NCBI GenBank assembly: GCA_002104905.1 | Contig: MCFE01000319.1 | Location: 32,039 to 96,038 of the forward strand | DNA from: Basidiobolus meristosporus CBS 931.73 | Lineage: Eukaryota; Basidiobolomycota; Basidiobolomycetes; Basidiobolales; Basidiobolaceae | Reading direction: 5' to 3' | Length of the DNA stretch: 64,000 nt | Shown here: piece by piece, positions 51,031 through 61,136 of the stretch | Numbering within the stretch: position 1 is the stretch's first letter | Layout: the number at the start of each line of letters is the position of its first letter | The notes under the pieces: model-generated | The model's input: only the letters and a program-made list of their open reading frames with translations | Databases searched by the model: none | Told to the model about the DNA's origin: nothing | Made by a program: the position numbers and the translations under genes

Positions 51031-52229
51031 TCACGAGTTGCCCAACTCCCGAAAAGTCACCAAACGCTCAATCATATCCCGTCGTTGGTCGACCTTTGTG
51101 CTGGGCTTTGCAAGCGGCGGCTGTTGCTTGCAGAAGCCACTGGCCACACGCTTCCCATCCCTGGGCTTCGATTTTGTACGGTCTCGCAGGCCCTGGAGAT
51201 CTTGTTGGTACTGCGAAAAGGGTAATGCCAAGTGGCACGCGTAAGCATAGTCAAGGACCTGGCTATTTACGACGAGTTTAGTTTAATAGACAATAAAAGT
51301 ATTGAAATCTAGACCGTTTACCTGTCCTTGGCTTTCACTCGCGCCTCTAGATTTTCTACGCAAGCGGGAATCCCCTGGATTTGATACGAAGCTTCCACCA
51401 AGACATTCCACAAGTGGACAACAAATTGACGTGACTATGCTCGTAAATCAAGGTGATTAGATACAGAGGTTTAGTTGAGGTATACGATTTACCAGTAGAC
51501 ATAGCTTAAACAACTACCTTCAGTTCAGTTAACCCCCAGGCTTGCAGCGTATCCTCTAAATTCTTGGGTACGGCTGGAGTTTGTTGGATCAGAGCGAGGA
51601 TTGTTTCCGAAAGGGATTCCAGAAGGGGGGATCTGATTTCCAGACAAAATGCCTGTTTGCAAATATCAACGAGTTAGCACCAAGAAGGACTTCAAACAAC
51701 GGGAAGCTGTACCTACTGCTTGAGTCAATACATAAACGTAAGGACGTATCCTACGAAAGTTGATCCTCTCCTGGCGGGGTTTTACTTGGTAGATGTTTGG
51801 AAGTTCTTGCCGCAAGAGATGTAATATCTTTTGTTTACAGTTCCAGTTGTATCTTTTCATGCGTTTTATCGTCCCTTTGGATAGCTAAACTGCCGGTCAG
51901 TACTCTCCGGAAATACGTGTACGTCGCGTAATGCTAAACAGTCGACCAACCAGATGTCGGTTTCGTTGGATCTCCAATTTGCAACTCGCTTGGTTGTATC
52001 TAGCCTGTGCCAATTGTAAGGCCTTGTCCATCGGATCGAAGTAAGAGCCTGTTGATTCCGTTACTATTGGTCTAGGGGTATCGGTGGAAGTTAAACGTAC
52101 CCACTGGTGGTTCCGAAAACACATGGGAGAGTATGTACATGGTGGGTCTAGTGCATCTGTTGGTAATCTCTCTGTTAATATGCTCGTATTATTCTCTGAG
52201 GCAAACTGTTTCTTAGTAGCACCAGACAA
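51031..52229 (-). CDS. unrecognised five-exon gene, ~270-aa protein; 5' end unresolved
   Basis: Exons from the 3' end: 51262-51031, 51434-51322, 51652-51518, 51884-51717, and a first recognised exon ending at 51951. Introns are 59, 83, 64 and 66 nt. Branch-like TACTGAC precedes the acceptor at 51885 and GCTAAC precedes that at 51653. Frames agree throughout. The protein is helical: LQLAQARYNQASCKLEIQRN, then KILHLLRQELPNIYQ, then LLESLSETILALIQQTP, then SRQFVVHLWNVLVEASYQIQ. It ends in a basic Gln/Lys-rich tail with RDMIERLVTFRELGNS. No family is recognised. The frame stays open upstream to 52229, but that codon is TTG, so an upstream exon probably carries the ATG. Its 3' end faces the 170-aa gene across 273 bases. 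Confidence 0.55.
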
Positions 52230-52831
52230 CGAATATCTTTGGTCGTACCGCTCAAGTCATGTGACTGATGGTTCGGAAATTAGATTCCGGCATCATTGAA
52301 CTTGTTTGGTGAACTCTAAATCATACTGCATATTTTAAATGTGAACACTGGCTTTTACTTAATTATCAGATCGTGGGTTTTGATTTGGCATATTGCATGT
52401 ATGGATTCAGTGGTACCAGTCAGCCCATGAATCAGCTGTTCCTCATAAGCTAATCTCAATAATATCTTGTTTGATCTAAAGCATATTTATGAAGCAATTA
52501 ATGACTCACTAGCAACAGCATAGGTATGGTACTACAATTTGTCTTCAGATGAGGTGCAAAATATTTGAAAGGATTCAATGCAACCTTAATAAAAGACAGT
52601 TCAGGCCATCTCAAATGCAATACTTACTGAACTCCCTATGCTTCTAGTTTTGTTATAACAATCCCAATAAAAAATATCAAGCTTGGACTACATATGGTAC
52701 TTTACTAAAAATCTGCAGGTTTTTCACCACTGTTTTTTGGTAAAAATTTCCAGTATTTATATTTTGGGAGTCAGTGGGCCAACTACTATTATATTGGGTA
52801 TGAAGTGCTCTAGTTGTTGTAGGTTTGTAAG
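52230..52831. other. AT-rich edge of the transposon island
   Basis: No gene. Base composition changes to the AT-rich, CpG-poor style of the repeats that follow from about 52550. Confidence 0.4.
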
Positions 52832-53195
52832 TACACCTAAATATTCTCCTTACTTGGTCACTTAGATAATGTTGTAAGAGTCTTGGAGATACTGGAAGTG
52901 ATTGGGAGCACAGGTATATTATGTGGTTTTTGCTTAATGATTTACTCAATGTAAAAGTAGTATTTATAATTATACATAGACTTGGCAGGACAAGCTCATA
53001 GAATAGGTGTAGAAAGGTCCTAAGAACATTTATGCAAAGTTTGGGGCTGCTTGGACAACTTTGAGAATTCTCATGTTCTGGGTACCTGATATTCTGGTGG
53101 AAATATTTTAAGTGCCAACAAGAAATTACATCAATATTCTATAAGATTTCTAGGTAATGATCTAAGTGACTAAGTTAGGCAAATATTTAGGTGGA
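52832..53195 (+). mobile_element. family-B TIR element (MITE-like)
   Basis: The left end TACACCTAAATATTCTCCTT..GGTCACTTAGAT is matched, inverted, by the right end ending ..ATATTTAGGTGGA (53195), with inverted repeats of about 37 bases. The element is 364 bp long, codes for nothing, and has a related, interrupted copy at 23675-24350 in the opposite orientation. Confidence 0.7.
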
Positions 53196-53204
53196 ATGCA
53201 AATT

Positions 53205-54467
53205 CTTACAACAGTGAGGACACTGTGCAAAGACTATTAAAAAAATTGCACCACAGATTTCTCAAAAGACTTATTCAAGATTTTTCATCACAACTACACA
53301 AAAGTGGCTTTTGATTGGTTCTCTCTCAATTCTCTCACTATCTGATCTCATACACTTAATCACCCCCCTACATGTGCATACATTAATTGGCTATTGCCTC
53401 TTTTTCATACTCTATACTTCCTGACTCAGCCAATGCTCTTACTTTTCATACATATAAATTAGTTATTTGTGTTCAATTTTCAGTTGTAAATTGATTGCCA
53501 ATTGTACTGACCTATACAAGTCCTTACACCCAATACTAACATTACGCCCTACCCCAAATGCAACAAGTTACTCCATTAAAATCTACCATTCAGCAAGTAT
53601 CTCTGCTGAACCACCCATTTTCCATCACTGTAGTGGGAACCCTATGGCTTTATGCCATTGTTCATTCACTAGTTTCCATACATCCTGGTCTTCAACTTAC
53701 ATTGCAAAGTCTAGCCCCTTAGCTTCCAGCCTTTGCAATAAACTCTTGCAATATTCAAGTGCCCTTTCTTGAGCACTGCTCTTGAAGAAGTGCTGCAACC
53801 TTTTGCTGTGCCTGTTATTGCCCCAAAATTCCACTGTAGGCATTGCAATAGACTTCTGAGATGTTGAAGTTATTCCTTTGTCTGTTAGTTTCTCTCCACT
53901 CTGTCTACAATGGAGGATGTGGAGGTAGTGGTAGGCAAATTGCTGCTCTCTGAAAACTCATCTACCTCACTGGAGTGTAGCTCAACCAGCTGCACTTCCA
54001 ATTCTTGAGAATACAGCTGCTATCTTCTTAACAAATTTTTGTGGATATTATGGGATTTACCCTGTTCTGGGCTTATGGTTTAATTGGTAAGAACCCCAGC
54101 CTTTTACTTATACTTCCCTGTCTCTGGCATGTGTAGATGTTTTCCTCTTTACCTCTTCCTTTATCACTGCCAGGTCTTTCACTGCTATTTTGTCTAAGTG
54201 CATCTTGTATTGAACTATATTTTCTCCTTGATAAATGCTGCACTGGCACATCCATTTCTACCTGCTTCTTCCTTAATTGAGCTCTTTGGGCAACTTGACA
54301 TTTCTTTGCCACTAGTATTGAGCTCTCAGCCCTGGTTGTGATGGGCTCCTGAGGAGACTTATGGTTTTTATCACTGCCAGGTCCTTCACTGCTACTTTGA
54401 CTGAATGCTTATTGAATGGAACTATACTTTTTCCTTGATTTCCCTATGGAAAGTGACTGTGATGATC
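53205..54467 (-). mobile_element. repeat family H, copy a (degraded)
   Basis: The sequence runs in parallel with 61205-62400 (copy d). It shares the stretch starting 'CTGTGCAAAGAC.ATT', then 'AAGTGGCTTTTGATTGG', 'ACCTATACAAGTC', and the minus-strand coding-like part with SRRKYSSIQDALRQNSSERPGSDKGRGK (79-aa frame at 54312-54073). Frames are broken by many stops. The encoded protein family is not one I recognise, and no transposase, reverse transcriptase or integrase motif is seen in any copy. Confidence 0.65.
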
Positions 54468-54529
54468 CCATCAAGAGGCCATCACAGAATCCAAGTTCCA
54501 AGACTAAGAGGTATTGATCCCATCAGTAC
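54468..54529. repeat. short boundary motif shared by H copies
   Basis: GTGATGATCCCATCAAGAGGCC and onward to CATCACAG, with a related copy at 61138-61200 (GTGATTATCCCGTCAAAAGGCC). GTGATG at its start and CATCAC at its end form a small inverted repeat. It marks the junction between H copies in both places and may be the element's terminus. Confidence 0.5.
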
Positions 54530-54667
54530 ACTGTGCAAAGACCATTGAAAAATAATTGCGCCCCAGATTTCACAAAAAACATATTCACAACTTTCCATCA
54601 CAACAGTACATAAGTGGCTTTTGATTAGTCCTCTGCCAGCTCTCTCACTCTCCAATCCCTGACACTA

Positions 54668-55015
54668 GACTTGTTCCATTGGATAGTGCCACATTGAGCC
54701 ATGAGTGCCAAATAATGACATAGTTTGCCAGGGAGGCCTAGTGAGCCTATACTTGGCCACAGAGTGTAAAACATAGCTCTGCATCTTCATGCAAAGCAGC
54801 CCCTGAGTTTTGCCCATTGTACTGGAGAAAATCCATATTTTGACCTTTTTTTTTTGGATCAATGTTGTACATGATGTGTAAGAGCACAAAAGAATTGAAG
54901 ATATGCACCTGGTACTTAACACCCATGGCACTCTGAATCTAGCTCCTGTGGCTTGTATCATGTCACAAAAATGCATGGCACTATCTTGGTCCACTGGTAC
55001 TATCGGGCACTATAT
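54668..55015 (+). mobile_element. truncated relative of the PIF/Harbinger-like element
   Basis: It starts GACTTGTTCCATTGGATAGTGCC, which matches the terminal inverted repeats of the complete element at 55316-58731, and contains the same GGCACTAT-type subterminal motifs near 54976-55010. I find no matching right end, so it is a solo or truncated end inserted in an H copy. Confidence 0.55.
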
Positions 55016-55310
55016 TTAAATATTAGTCCTAAAGTAAGACCCATAGGTTTTTATTACTGCCAAGTCCTTCACTGCTACCATGACTGAGTGCTTCTTGTAT
55101 TGAGCTATGTTTCCTCCTTGATAAATACTGCATTGATACATCTGTTTCTGCCTGCCTGTCCCTTAGCAGCACTCTTCTGGCTATCTTATGTTTCTTTGTC
55201 ACTTGCTTGGAGCTTTCAGTCCTGCCTGTGACAAGCTTTCAGGGAGCCACTGGTTTTTAGCCATGAAACCCTTGTTCTTTGGCCTTTGGTAGGTTCTGCT
55301 ATTCTTGAGA
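55016..55310 (-). mobile_element. repeat family H, copy b, left part (split by Harbinger-like element)
   Basis: Collinear with 62325-62590 of copy d, ending at TTCTGCTATTCTTGAGA. It resumes after the inserted element at 58737 with TCTTAGCATACCAA, exactly as in the uninterrupted copy at 62600-62612. Confidence 0.75.
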
Positions 55311-55497
55311 TACTAGACTTGTTCTGTTGGATAGTGCCACATAGTGCCAGCCTGTTTATGGTGCCGGATCAATCTGGCACTCTACGGCACTATCTGGCAC
55401 TATAATTTCTACCATGATGCCTGTGGTATGATACAGCTACTGGTAATTTTACTCAATCTTACTTATGTTGCTCAGAATAGTGCTTTCCTTGCTTTAT

Positions 55498-56382
55498 TTA
55501 CTCTTCATAATGCTCCAGACACATTTCTCTCAGTGGATGTCTTCTTGTATAAACATACTGTGCATTAATAAGTATCTTAACTATTTTACCTATTCTGCTG
55601 TTTTCTCCTATATATGACTTTCCTCTGTATTTACCTGCCAATATGCTGAATCTCTTCAGATATCCAAATGTGTGCTCTACCCTTACTCTGAAATGATTAA
55701 ATATCTCATTGTAGAGCTTCTGCTTCCTGCTAAGTACACCATTCCTTGGCTTCCTATAAGCTGTAATACATCCTAATCTCTGACAATCCTCTCCTATATA
55801 AGCTAAGTCTGCCATACATTTCTCCCCTCTACTGAATTCAGGATGATTCTCTACCCAGAGTGCTTTGTCATGCCTACTTCCAGCAAATGGCCCACTAAAC
55901 CAGATGATGTTACCCTCAATGTCAGACAGTGCTTGAAACTTCACACAGTGTGCCTTGTACTTGCCAGAATAAAAGTGTCTCTGCCCTCTAGAAGGTCTGT
56001 TAATCCTCACTGGTAAGGTATCCAAAATACTCCTGATATGGAACCTGTTGCTGAACACTCTGGGATATGGAAGTCTATTGGAGCTTCTGAACCTAGTATT
56101 CCAAGCTTGCTCAAAGTCATTCATACCCTCTGCAAGGTGGTTCTCCATTGCTGTCAGCTGGGAATGAAAGCTTCTAGGACTTTTGTTGCCATGGATGGTG
56201 GGATGAAACCTTGTAGGGCAATAGTTCTTGTAATAGCAGAGAAGCTTGACAAGGGATCTCCTTGAGTAGATTGGGGTTGATGGTCCACAGTACTTGGAAT
56301 AGATCTCCTCTAGTGTGTCAAAAGGAAATCCAGTGGTAGTGATGGGATTGATGAGAAAAGACCATTCAGATGAGTAAGTCAT
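55498..56382 (-). CDS. DDE transposase (DDE_Tnp_4 / Harbinger type)
   Basis: An uninterrupted frame of 294 residues starting MTYSSEWSFL. The catalytic acids are in place: Asp ~121 in ILDTLPVRINRP, Asp ~192 in KCMADLAYIGEDC and Glu ~236 in RVRVEHTFGYLKRF. The conserved HFYSGKYKAH and FAGSRHDKAL segments lie between the first two. The N-terminal ~110 residues contain a helical part comparable to the helix-turn-helix region of Harbinger transposases. The enzyme would cut and paste the surrounding element. All key residues and the whole frame are intact, so it could be active or recently active, although a full-length family member often has a longer N-terminus (about 350-400 aa). Confidence 0.88.
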   Translation of the reverse strand: MTYSSEWSFLINPITTTGFPFDTLEEIYSKYCGPSTPIYSRRSLVKLLCYYKNYCPTRFHPTIHGNKSPRSFHSQLTAMENHLAEGMNDFEQAWNTRFRSSNRLPYPRVFSNRFHIRSILDTLPVRINRPSRGQRHFYSGKYKAHCVKFQALSDIEGNIIWFSGPFAGSRHDKALWVENHPEFSRGEKCMADLAYIGEDCQRLGCITAYRKPRNGVLSRKQKLYNEIFNHFRVRVEHTFGYLKRFSILAGKYRGKSYIGENSRIGKIVKILINAQYVYTRRHPLREMCLEHYEE

Positions 56383-56741
56383 ACTAAAATTGGTGGATGA
56401 TTGTATAAAGGCGGTTTGAATTGATTTGGCACAATCCGCCTTATTTATCTGATTTTTAATACATTATGGTTAAATCTCCATCAATTGCCACGTATCCCAT
56501 CATTATGTTGCAAAAATCATCCGCAAACAATGCCTTGATACTTTTATCGATGCTTTAATCATAGGTCTATAATCAAATAGGAAATCTGCGATTGATGTGA
56601 TCTGATCCGTGTCAACGCAATCCGAGATGCATCATGCATAATATATGGAGATTTCAACAATCACATTAGTTTTCATATATATATCATATAAGACCAGGTT
56701 GATGTCAATATACTGCTGTATAAGTATCCAAATCCGTTGCT

Positions 56742-57989
56742 ATGGTCCCCATACCAAGCCTCAACTCATCTTTAGTACAACCCAGACAAAACCCATCCCC
56801 CAGCTCACAAGCGCGGTCCGGACCGGAAAAGTCAATGTCGGATCCGTTTGAATTCTTGCCAAATGATTTTAGTATGGCCCAAGTGTCTATGATGAGCCTT
56901 CATACAGATATTTGGGCACTACTGATTAATCTAGCAGAACTAGATACCTCAGAGAGTCGACAAAGATGGAAGAATTTGAGTAGAAAGCTGTGGCATGAGT
57001 TCTACATCAAGATGCCAGCCAATGTATGTAAAAAGATATATAACAAGACAAGTATTGAAATCAAGAATGATCTGAGAGTGAGGGGATTTGACAAAGAAGC
57101 TGCACGGGAGTGATTTTGTGCGCAATTTGCACAGTACGGGCCGGACGCGTCTGTTTGTGCCTCAACTTTGGGAATCAAAGAGATTTTGAATGAGTTTTTG
57201 CCTCAAATGACTAATGTACTACGTGATATATTAGTAGAGCTAAGTGGCTTCCGAGAGCAATATACACAGGACTCATCCAGGCAACAGCTCCAAAGTATCA
57301 GACAGAGGGTAAGTGCATACCTTGAGGAATCAGATGGTGAGCTTCAGGAGGAAGAATACAGACCGCAAGCAACATCATCCAGATCGCGCCAGCACGCCTT
57401 GCTGGATTCCCTACCATCTCTTGCAACCACAGCGCACCGGTGCACGTCAGTCCAGAGTATGCCAACACCCTTTACCGGAACGCCCCGCCTCAAGTCAATG
57501 CGCGTTGGGTCAACGCGCGTGCTTCAGAGCAAAACTACGAGAACTCGCCAAACTGCTCATTTAGACACAAGTCCATTGGAGTGGACCAAGTCGTGTCAAC
57601 TTGCAGCATCACATCAAACTCAGCCAAGGGCCATCTCAACGCATCAAGGCGCGCCTGCGCGTGCCGTTTTGCCTGACCATCAGCAAGTTACTTCTGGTGA
57701 ACTGACTGATGATGACCAACATGAAGTGCCTCAACCACCAGAGCCCTTGGCAAGTAAAAGAATGCGTCAGCACGTGGCACTACAGGCCGGTTCAGTTGGT
57801 TCAGTCGGAGCAATTCAGCGCGGCCAAGCTGTAGCATTGCACTCATCAACTAGGAGGCAAAATACTGACTACAAATACACAAGTAGCCAAGATGATAGCC
57901 AGCCAGGAAGTAGTATAGGTGTGCAAAGTGAGTCACTACCAAATGCTTCAGTAGTAATCCCTGTGAGAAAAAAAGCCAGGAGAAGATGA
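56742..57989 (+). pseudogene. second gene of the Harbinger-like element (putative DNA-binding partner), one in-frame stop
   Basis: A single reading frame runs from ATG 56742 (or ATG 56835) to TGA 57987-57989, interrupted only by TGA at 57111-57113, 123 codons in. The N-terminal part (WALLINLAELDTSESRQRWKNLSRKLWHEF) is helical and Trp-spaced, as in the Myb/SANT-like partners that Harbinger transposases need for nuclear import and DNA binding. The C-terminal part is Ser/Gln/Thr-rich and ends in a basic PVRKKARRR, a likely nuclear localisation signal. The stop may be a true mutation (TGG to TGA is one base) or hidden in an unrecognised intron. Identity as a Myb-like partner is inferred from position and composition. 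Confidence 0.6.
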
Positions 57990-58736
57990 TGCGATTGCTT
58001 TGAATCACTCACATTTGTAATGATCCCAACAACCCTTTTTTTTTGCGATCAGAATCAAGCCGTCGCAAATCAGTGATCATCAAATTTTTGATATAAGCAA
58101 TATCAAGGTCGTCTCACATTTGAGACAGAACCCCTATAAATAAACACCCTGCATATATATACGTCATCTGTAATACCAGTGCAGCTATTGGATCTGTTTT
58201 GCACCTACACAATTGCTTGCATGCTGGCTATGACACCTTGTCCAATCACTAGGATCAGGGATTTACTTGCTCAATGAGCAAAATGGGATATTTGATGGCA
58301 AATCAGGTAGCTTTTTTAGTAGTCAATGAGCCAATTGGGGGCTGCCAGCTTCAGGATACTTTTGGACCAATTAACCACTGAGATACCGTCCAATTGGAGT
58401 GAGGGTAACCAAAATGGTAAGTATTAGTGTAGTTTATAGTGTAATACACAGTTATTTCCATTTGCATTAAAGAAACATATCCAAATACCGGATTTTACCT
58501 GCCATAATAGTGGTATCCAATTGCGCACGTGATGCAAACATTACAAGTTGGTGCGATCATCCGTTCCAACCTCATCGTGTCAGATTGTGCCATAGTGTGT
58601 GAGATTGTCCCGCATAGTGCGAAATCGTCCAAGAACAATCCTTCCTTCTGGTAGCTATAATATCGCGCCCGATAGTTCTTTACAACCGTGGATCGCGCTG
58701 CACGCCCTGGCACGGTACAATGGAACAAGTCTACTA

Positions 58737-59469
58737 TCTTAGCATACCAAAGCTGGCCCAAAATCTGTTTGCTTGCTTGAATCCAGGATGATTCTCATGG
58801 AACAGGTCAAGCACACTCTGCTTGGGCTTGTATTCCCAATAGCCCTACAGTATGCTGGTCTTAAGGTGATGCTGTGCTTGACTTCTAACGGCCTCTTGAG
58901 TATTAGTGCACTCTGCATCATAGCACTCAGCAGCTTCACAAATCTTGAATGTCTTTTGATTTTCAGGCTTGGATATAAACACCACAGTCTCTCCCTTCCA
59001 TACTGTGTTAGATTTTTCTGTGGGCATTATCTTTGGGTATTGTTGTTGTGCTTCAGAGACTGTATGGTGTTCCTCTGTTGTTAATCTAGGAAACTGCTCA
59101 ATTCTTGCCTGTGAGATTGAGCTACTTAGGTTCCTTCTTTGTGGCAAAATGCTGCATTCTCTACCTGGAATATTGATTGCTCTACACATATTATTCACTT
59201 ATCCTGTTTCTGGACTATTTCCTGATTTTTCTAGAACATTGCATCTATCCTATCAGCCATGTCACCTAGTTGCCTCATTGAGGCTCAGGTATGAGGTGAC
59301 AACTTACTTGCTAATACTGGTGGTGGCAATGTTATGATGGCCACTTGCAGGTCTTCAACCAAAGATACTGCATTTGGCACATTATCATCTCCCTGAGCAT
59401 TATAATTGGCATATGGCTTTGCAGAGAATCTCATTTGCCTTCTTGACTGAGAGCCTGAAGAGTCCACAT
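58737..59469 (-). mobile_element. repeat family H, copy b, right part
   Basis: Continues the copy interrupted at 55310, collinear with 62597-63335 of copy d. Minus-strand frames at 59198-58845 and 59467-59285 are degraded versions of the family's protein, with the WKGETVVFISKPENQKTFKICEA segment readable. Confidence 0.7.
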
Positions 59470-59473
59470 TATT

Positions 59474-59794
59474 CCCTTAGAGAAAAAATTAAGAAAAGGC
59501 CAGCAAAATACAATCATAATATCAGCTGAGTTCCAAGTTTCTCAAAATTGACAACTCTCAATATCTCTGTTGTTGGCTCATGAGCAGGCAAGCAAACAAA
59601 CTCTCCAGTGGGTGATTGGGCCAGCTAGCATCCATACCAGATTTGGTAATTGACTACTCATTACTTCCATCAAAAATTGCATTTGAAATTCTGAACCAAA
59701 AACACCAGCTGAATACCATCAAAATATCATTACAATACCAGTAGAATACCAGCTGAAAATCAGCTGGATTCCAAGTTTGAGATTTTTCATAGGG
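59474..59794 (-). mobile_element. family-A MITE, copy 2
   Basis: 321 bp, from CCCTTAG to ATAGGG, flanked by the direct repeat TATT (59470-59473 and 59795-59798). The empty site is seen in H copy d as CATTATTACCTTCAG near 63330-63345. It is an inverted near-copy of 23833-24145. No coding capacity. Confidence 0.85.
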
Positions 59795-60095
59795 TATTAC
59801 CTTCAGTGGACATACTGTCAACAAGGCCTTTTTTGAATGTAGCCCTGCTTGTTGCACTGAATGTCAAAGCAAGCTGTTCAACCATTCTTCTGCTGCTGTC
59901 AACAGTGGGGTTTGGTTGGGAATCAGATAGGTTTGCTTTATTTTTTGAAGGCATATATGTGGATGTGAGTCAACCAATGGGGAAATAGTATTATATGTGT
60001 GTGTGTAGGTGGTGCCACAACTTTATATATAATGCTTACTATGGCAGGTCATCATTGAGACTTACACTCATGTAGGTGCATTGACAGCTGATCAG
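59795..60095 (-). mobile_element. repeat family H, copy b, terminal part
   Basis: Collinear with 63338-63640 of copy d, including GTAGCCCTGCTTGTTGCACT and the stretch ATAATGCTTACTATGGC. It breaks off near 60090, where an inverted H copy begins. Confidence 0.65.
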
Positions 60096-61136
60096 GATTG
60101 GATCCTCCTATGGGACTAGATTATTTTTCATGGGGCTTGCTGCAAAGAGGGAACTCAAGTTGCTCAATGTCACAGCCAAGAATTGAGGCATTTTCTAATT
60201 CAACAGCAGAGGAACACTGTACAGTCTTTGAAGCACAACAGCAATGCCTAAAGATAAAGCCCACAGAAAAACCTACCACAGCATGGGAGGGAGAAAATGT
60301 AATGTTTATACCAAAGCCTAAATATCAAATGATATTGGAGATCTGTAAAGCTGTTGAGTGCAATGATGCAGAGTGAGCTGATATTCAAGAGGCTATTCCA
60401 GATCTGGCACACCAACACCTTAAGGCCTGCATACCATGGGACCATCAGGAACTTAAGGCCAAGCAGAATGTGCATGACTTGTTCCATGAGCATTAACCTG
60501 GACTCAAACAAGCAAGCAGATTTTGGCCCAGCACTGGTATGCTAAGAAAGTATCTCCAGAGTAGCAGAAACTGCCAATGACAGAAGAATAAGGGTGCAAT
60601 GGCTAAAAATCAGCAGCTTCCTCAAGAGCCTTTTGTAAGCAGGGCTAAGAGATCCAAACAAGCATCAAAGAGACATCAGGTAGCTAGATGAGTCTCAATA
60701 TGGGAAAAGCAGGCAGACACAGTTGCACAAGCACAGCATTTATTAAGAAAAAGGTATAGATCCACAAAAGAAGAATTCAGCTAAAGTAGCTGTGATGGAC
60801 CTGGCAGTGATAAAAACCAGTAACTACCTCAGGAACCTGTCTCAGCATGGGATGGGATATCAAAACAAGCCAGAAAGAAGCATTAGATTACCTGCAAAGT
60901 GCCAGCAAGGGACAAGCAGGCCAAAACAGATTCATCCACGCAGTAGTTATTAAGGAGAAAGTGAGGTTTAATACTAGAGGAACTCAGACCAAGTAGCAGT
61001 GAAAAACATGCCAGTGAGAAAGGAAAAGGTAAAGTGAAAAAGTCTACTCATGCCAGAGTCAGGGAGGTGTGAGAAAAAAGCTGCAGTTCTTGCCAATCAA
61101 TGATGTAAGCCTGGAACAGACCCCTATGAGAAGTTA
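60096..61136 (+). mobile_element. repeat family H, copy c (inverted)
   Basis: Matches the reverse complement of about 62000-63020 of copy d: GGGAACTCAAGTTGCTCAATGTCACAG at 60148 against the inverted sequence near 62970. In this copy the coding-like strand is plus, and the 92-aa frame at 60098-60376 (WEGENVMFIPKPKYQMILEIC) is the counterpart of the minus-strand frames in the other copies. It is broken by stops beyond that. Confidence 0.7.

Larger units (their letters stand above)
55316..58731. mobile_element. two-gene DDE DNA transposon, PIF/Harbinger-like, 3.4 kb
   Basis: The left end GACTTGTTCTGTTGGATAGTGCC and the right end read inverted (GACTTGTTCCATTGTACCGTGCC) agree at 18 of 23 positions. 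Both are flanked by the direct repeat TACTA (55311-55315 and 58732-58736). Subterminal GGCACTATCTGGCAC-type motifs repeat inside both ends (55376-55402; inverted near 58572-58600). The element carries a DDE transposase on the minus strand and a divergent second gene on the plus strand, the two-gene design of PIF/Harbinger elements. A 5-bp duplication is longer than the 3 bp typical of that superfamily. The insertion splits H copy b. Confidence 0.85.

Noticed and set aside
51002-51281. Overlapping plus-strand frames of 60-80 codons
   Set aside because: They are shadows of the last exon of the minus-strand gene, whose frame is supported by splice sites.
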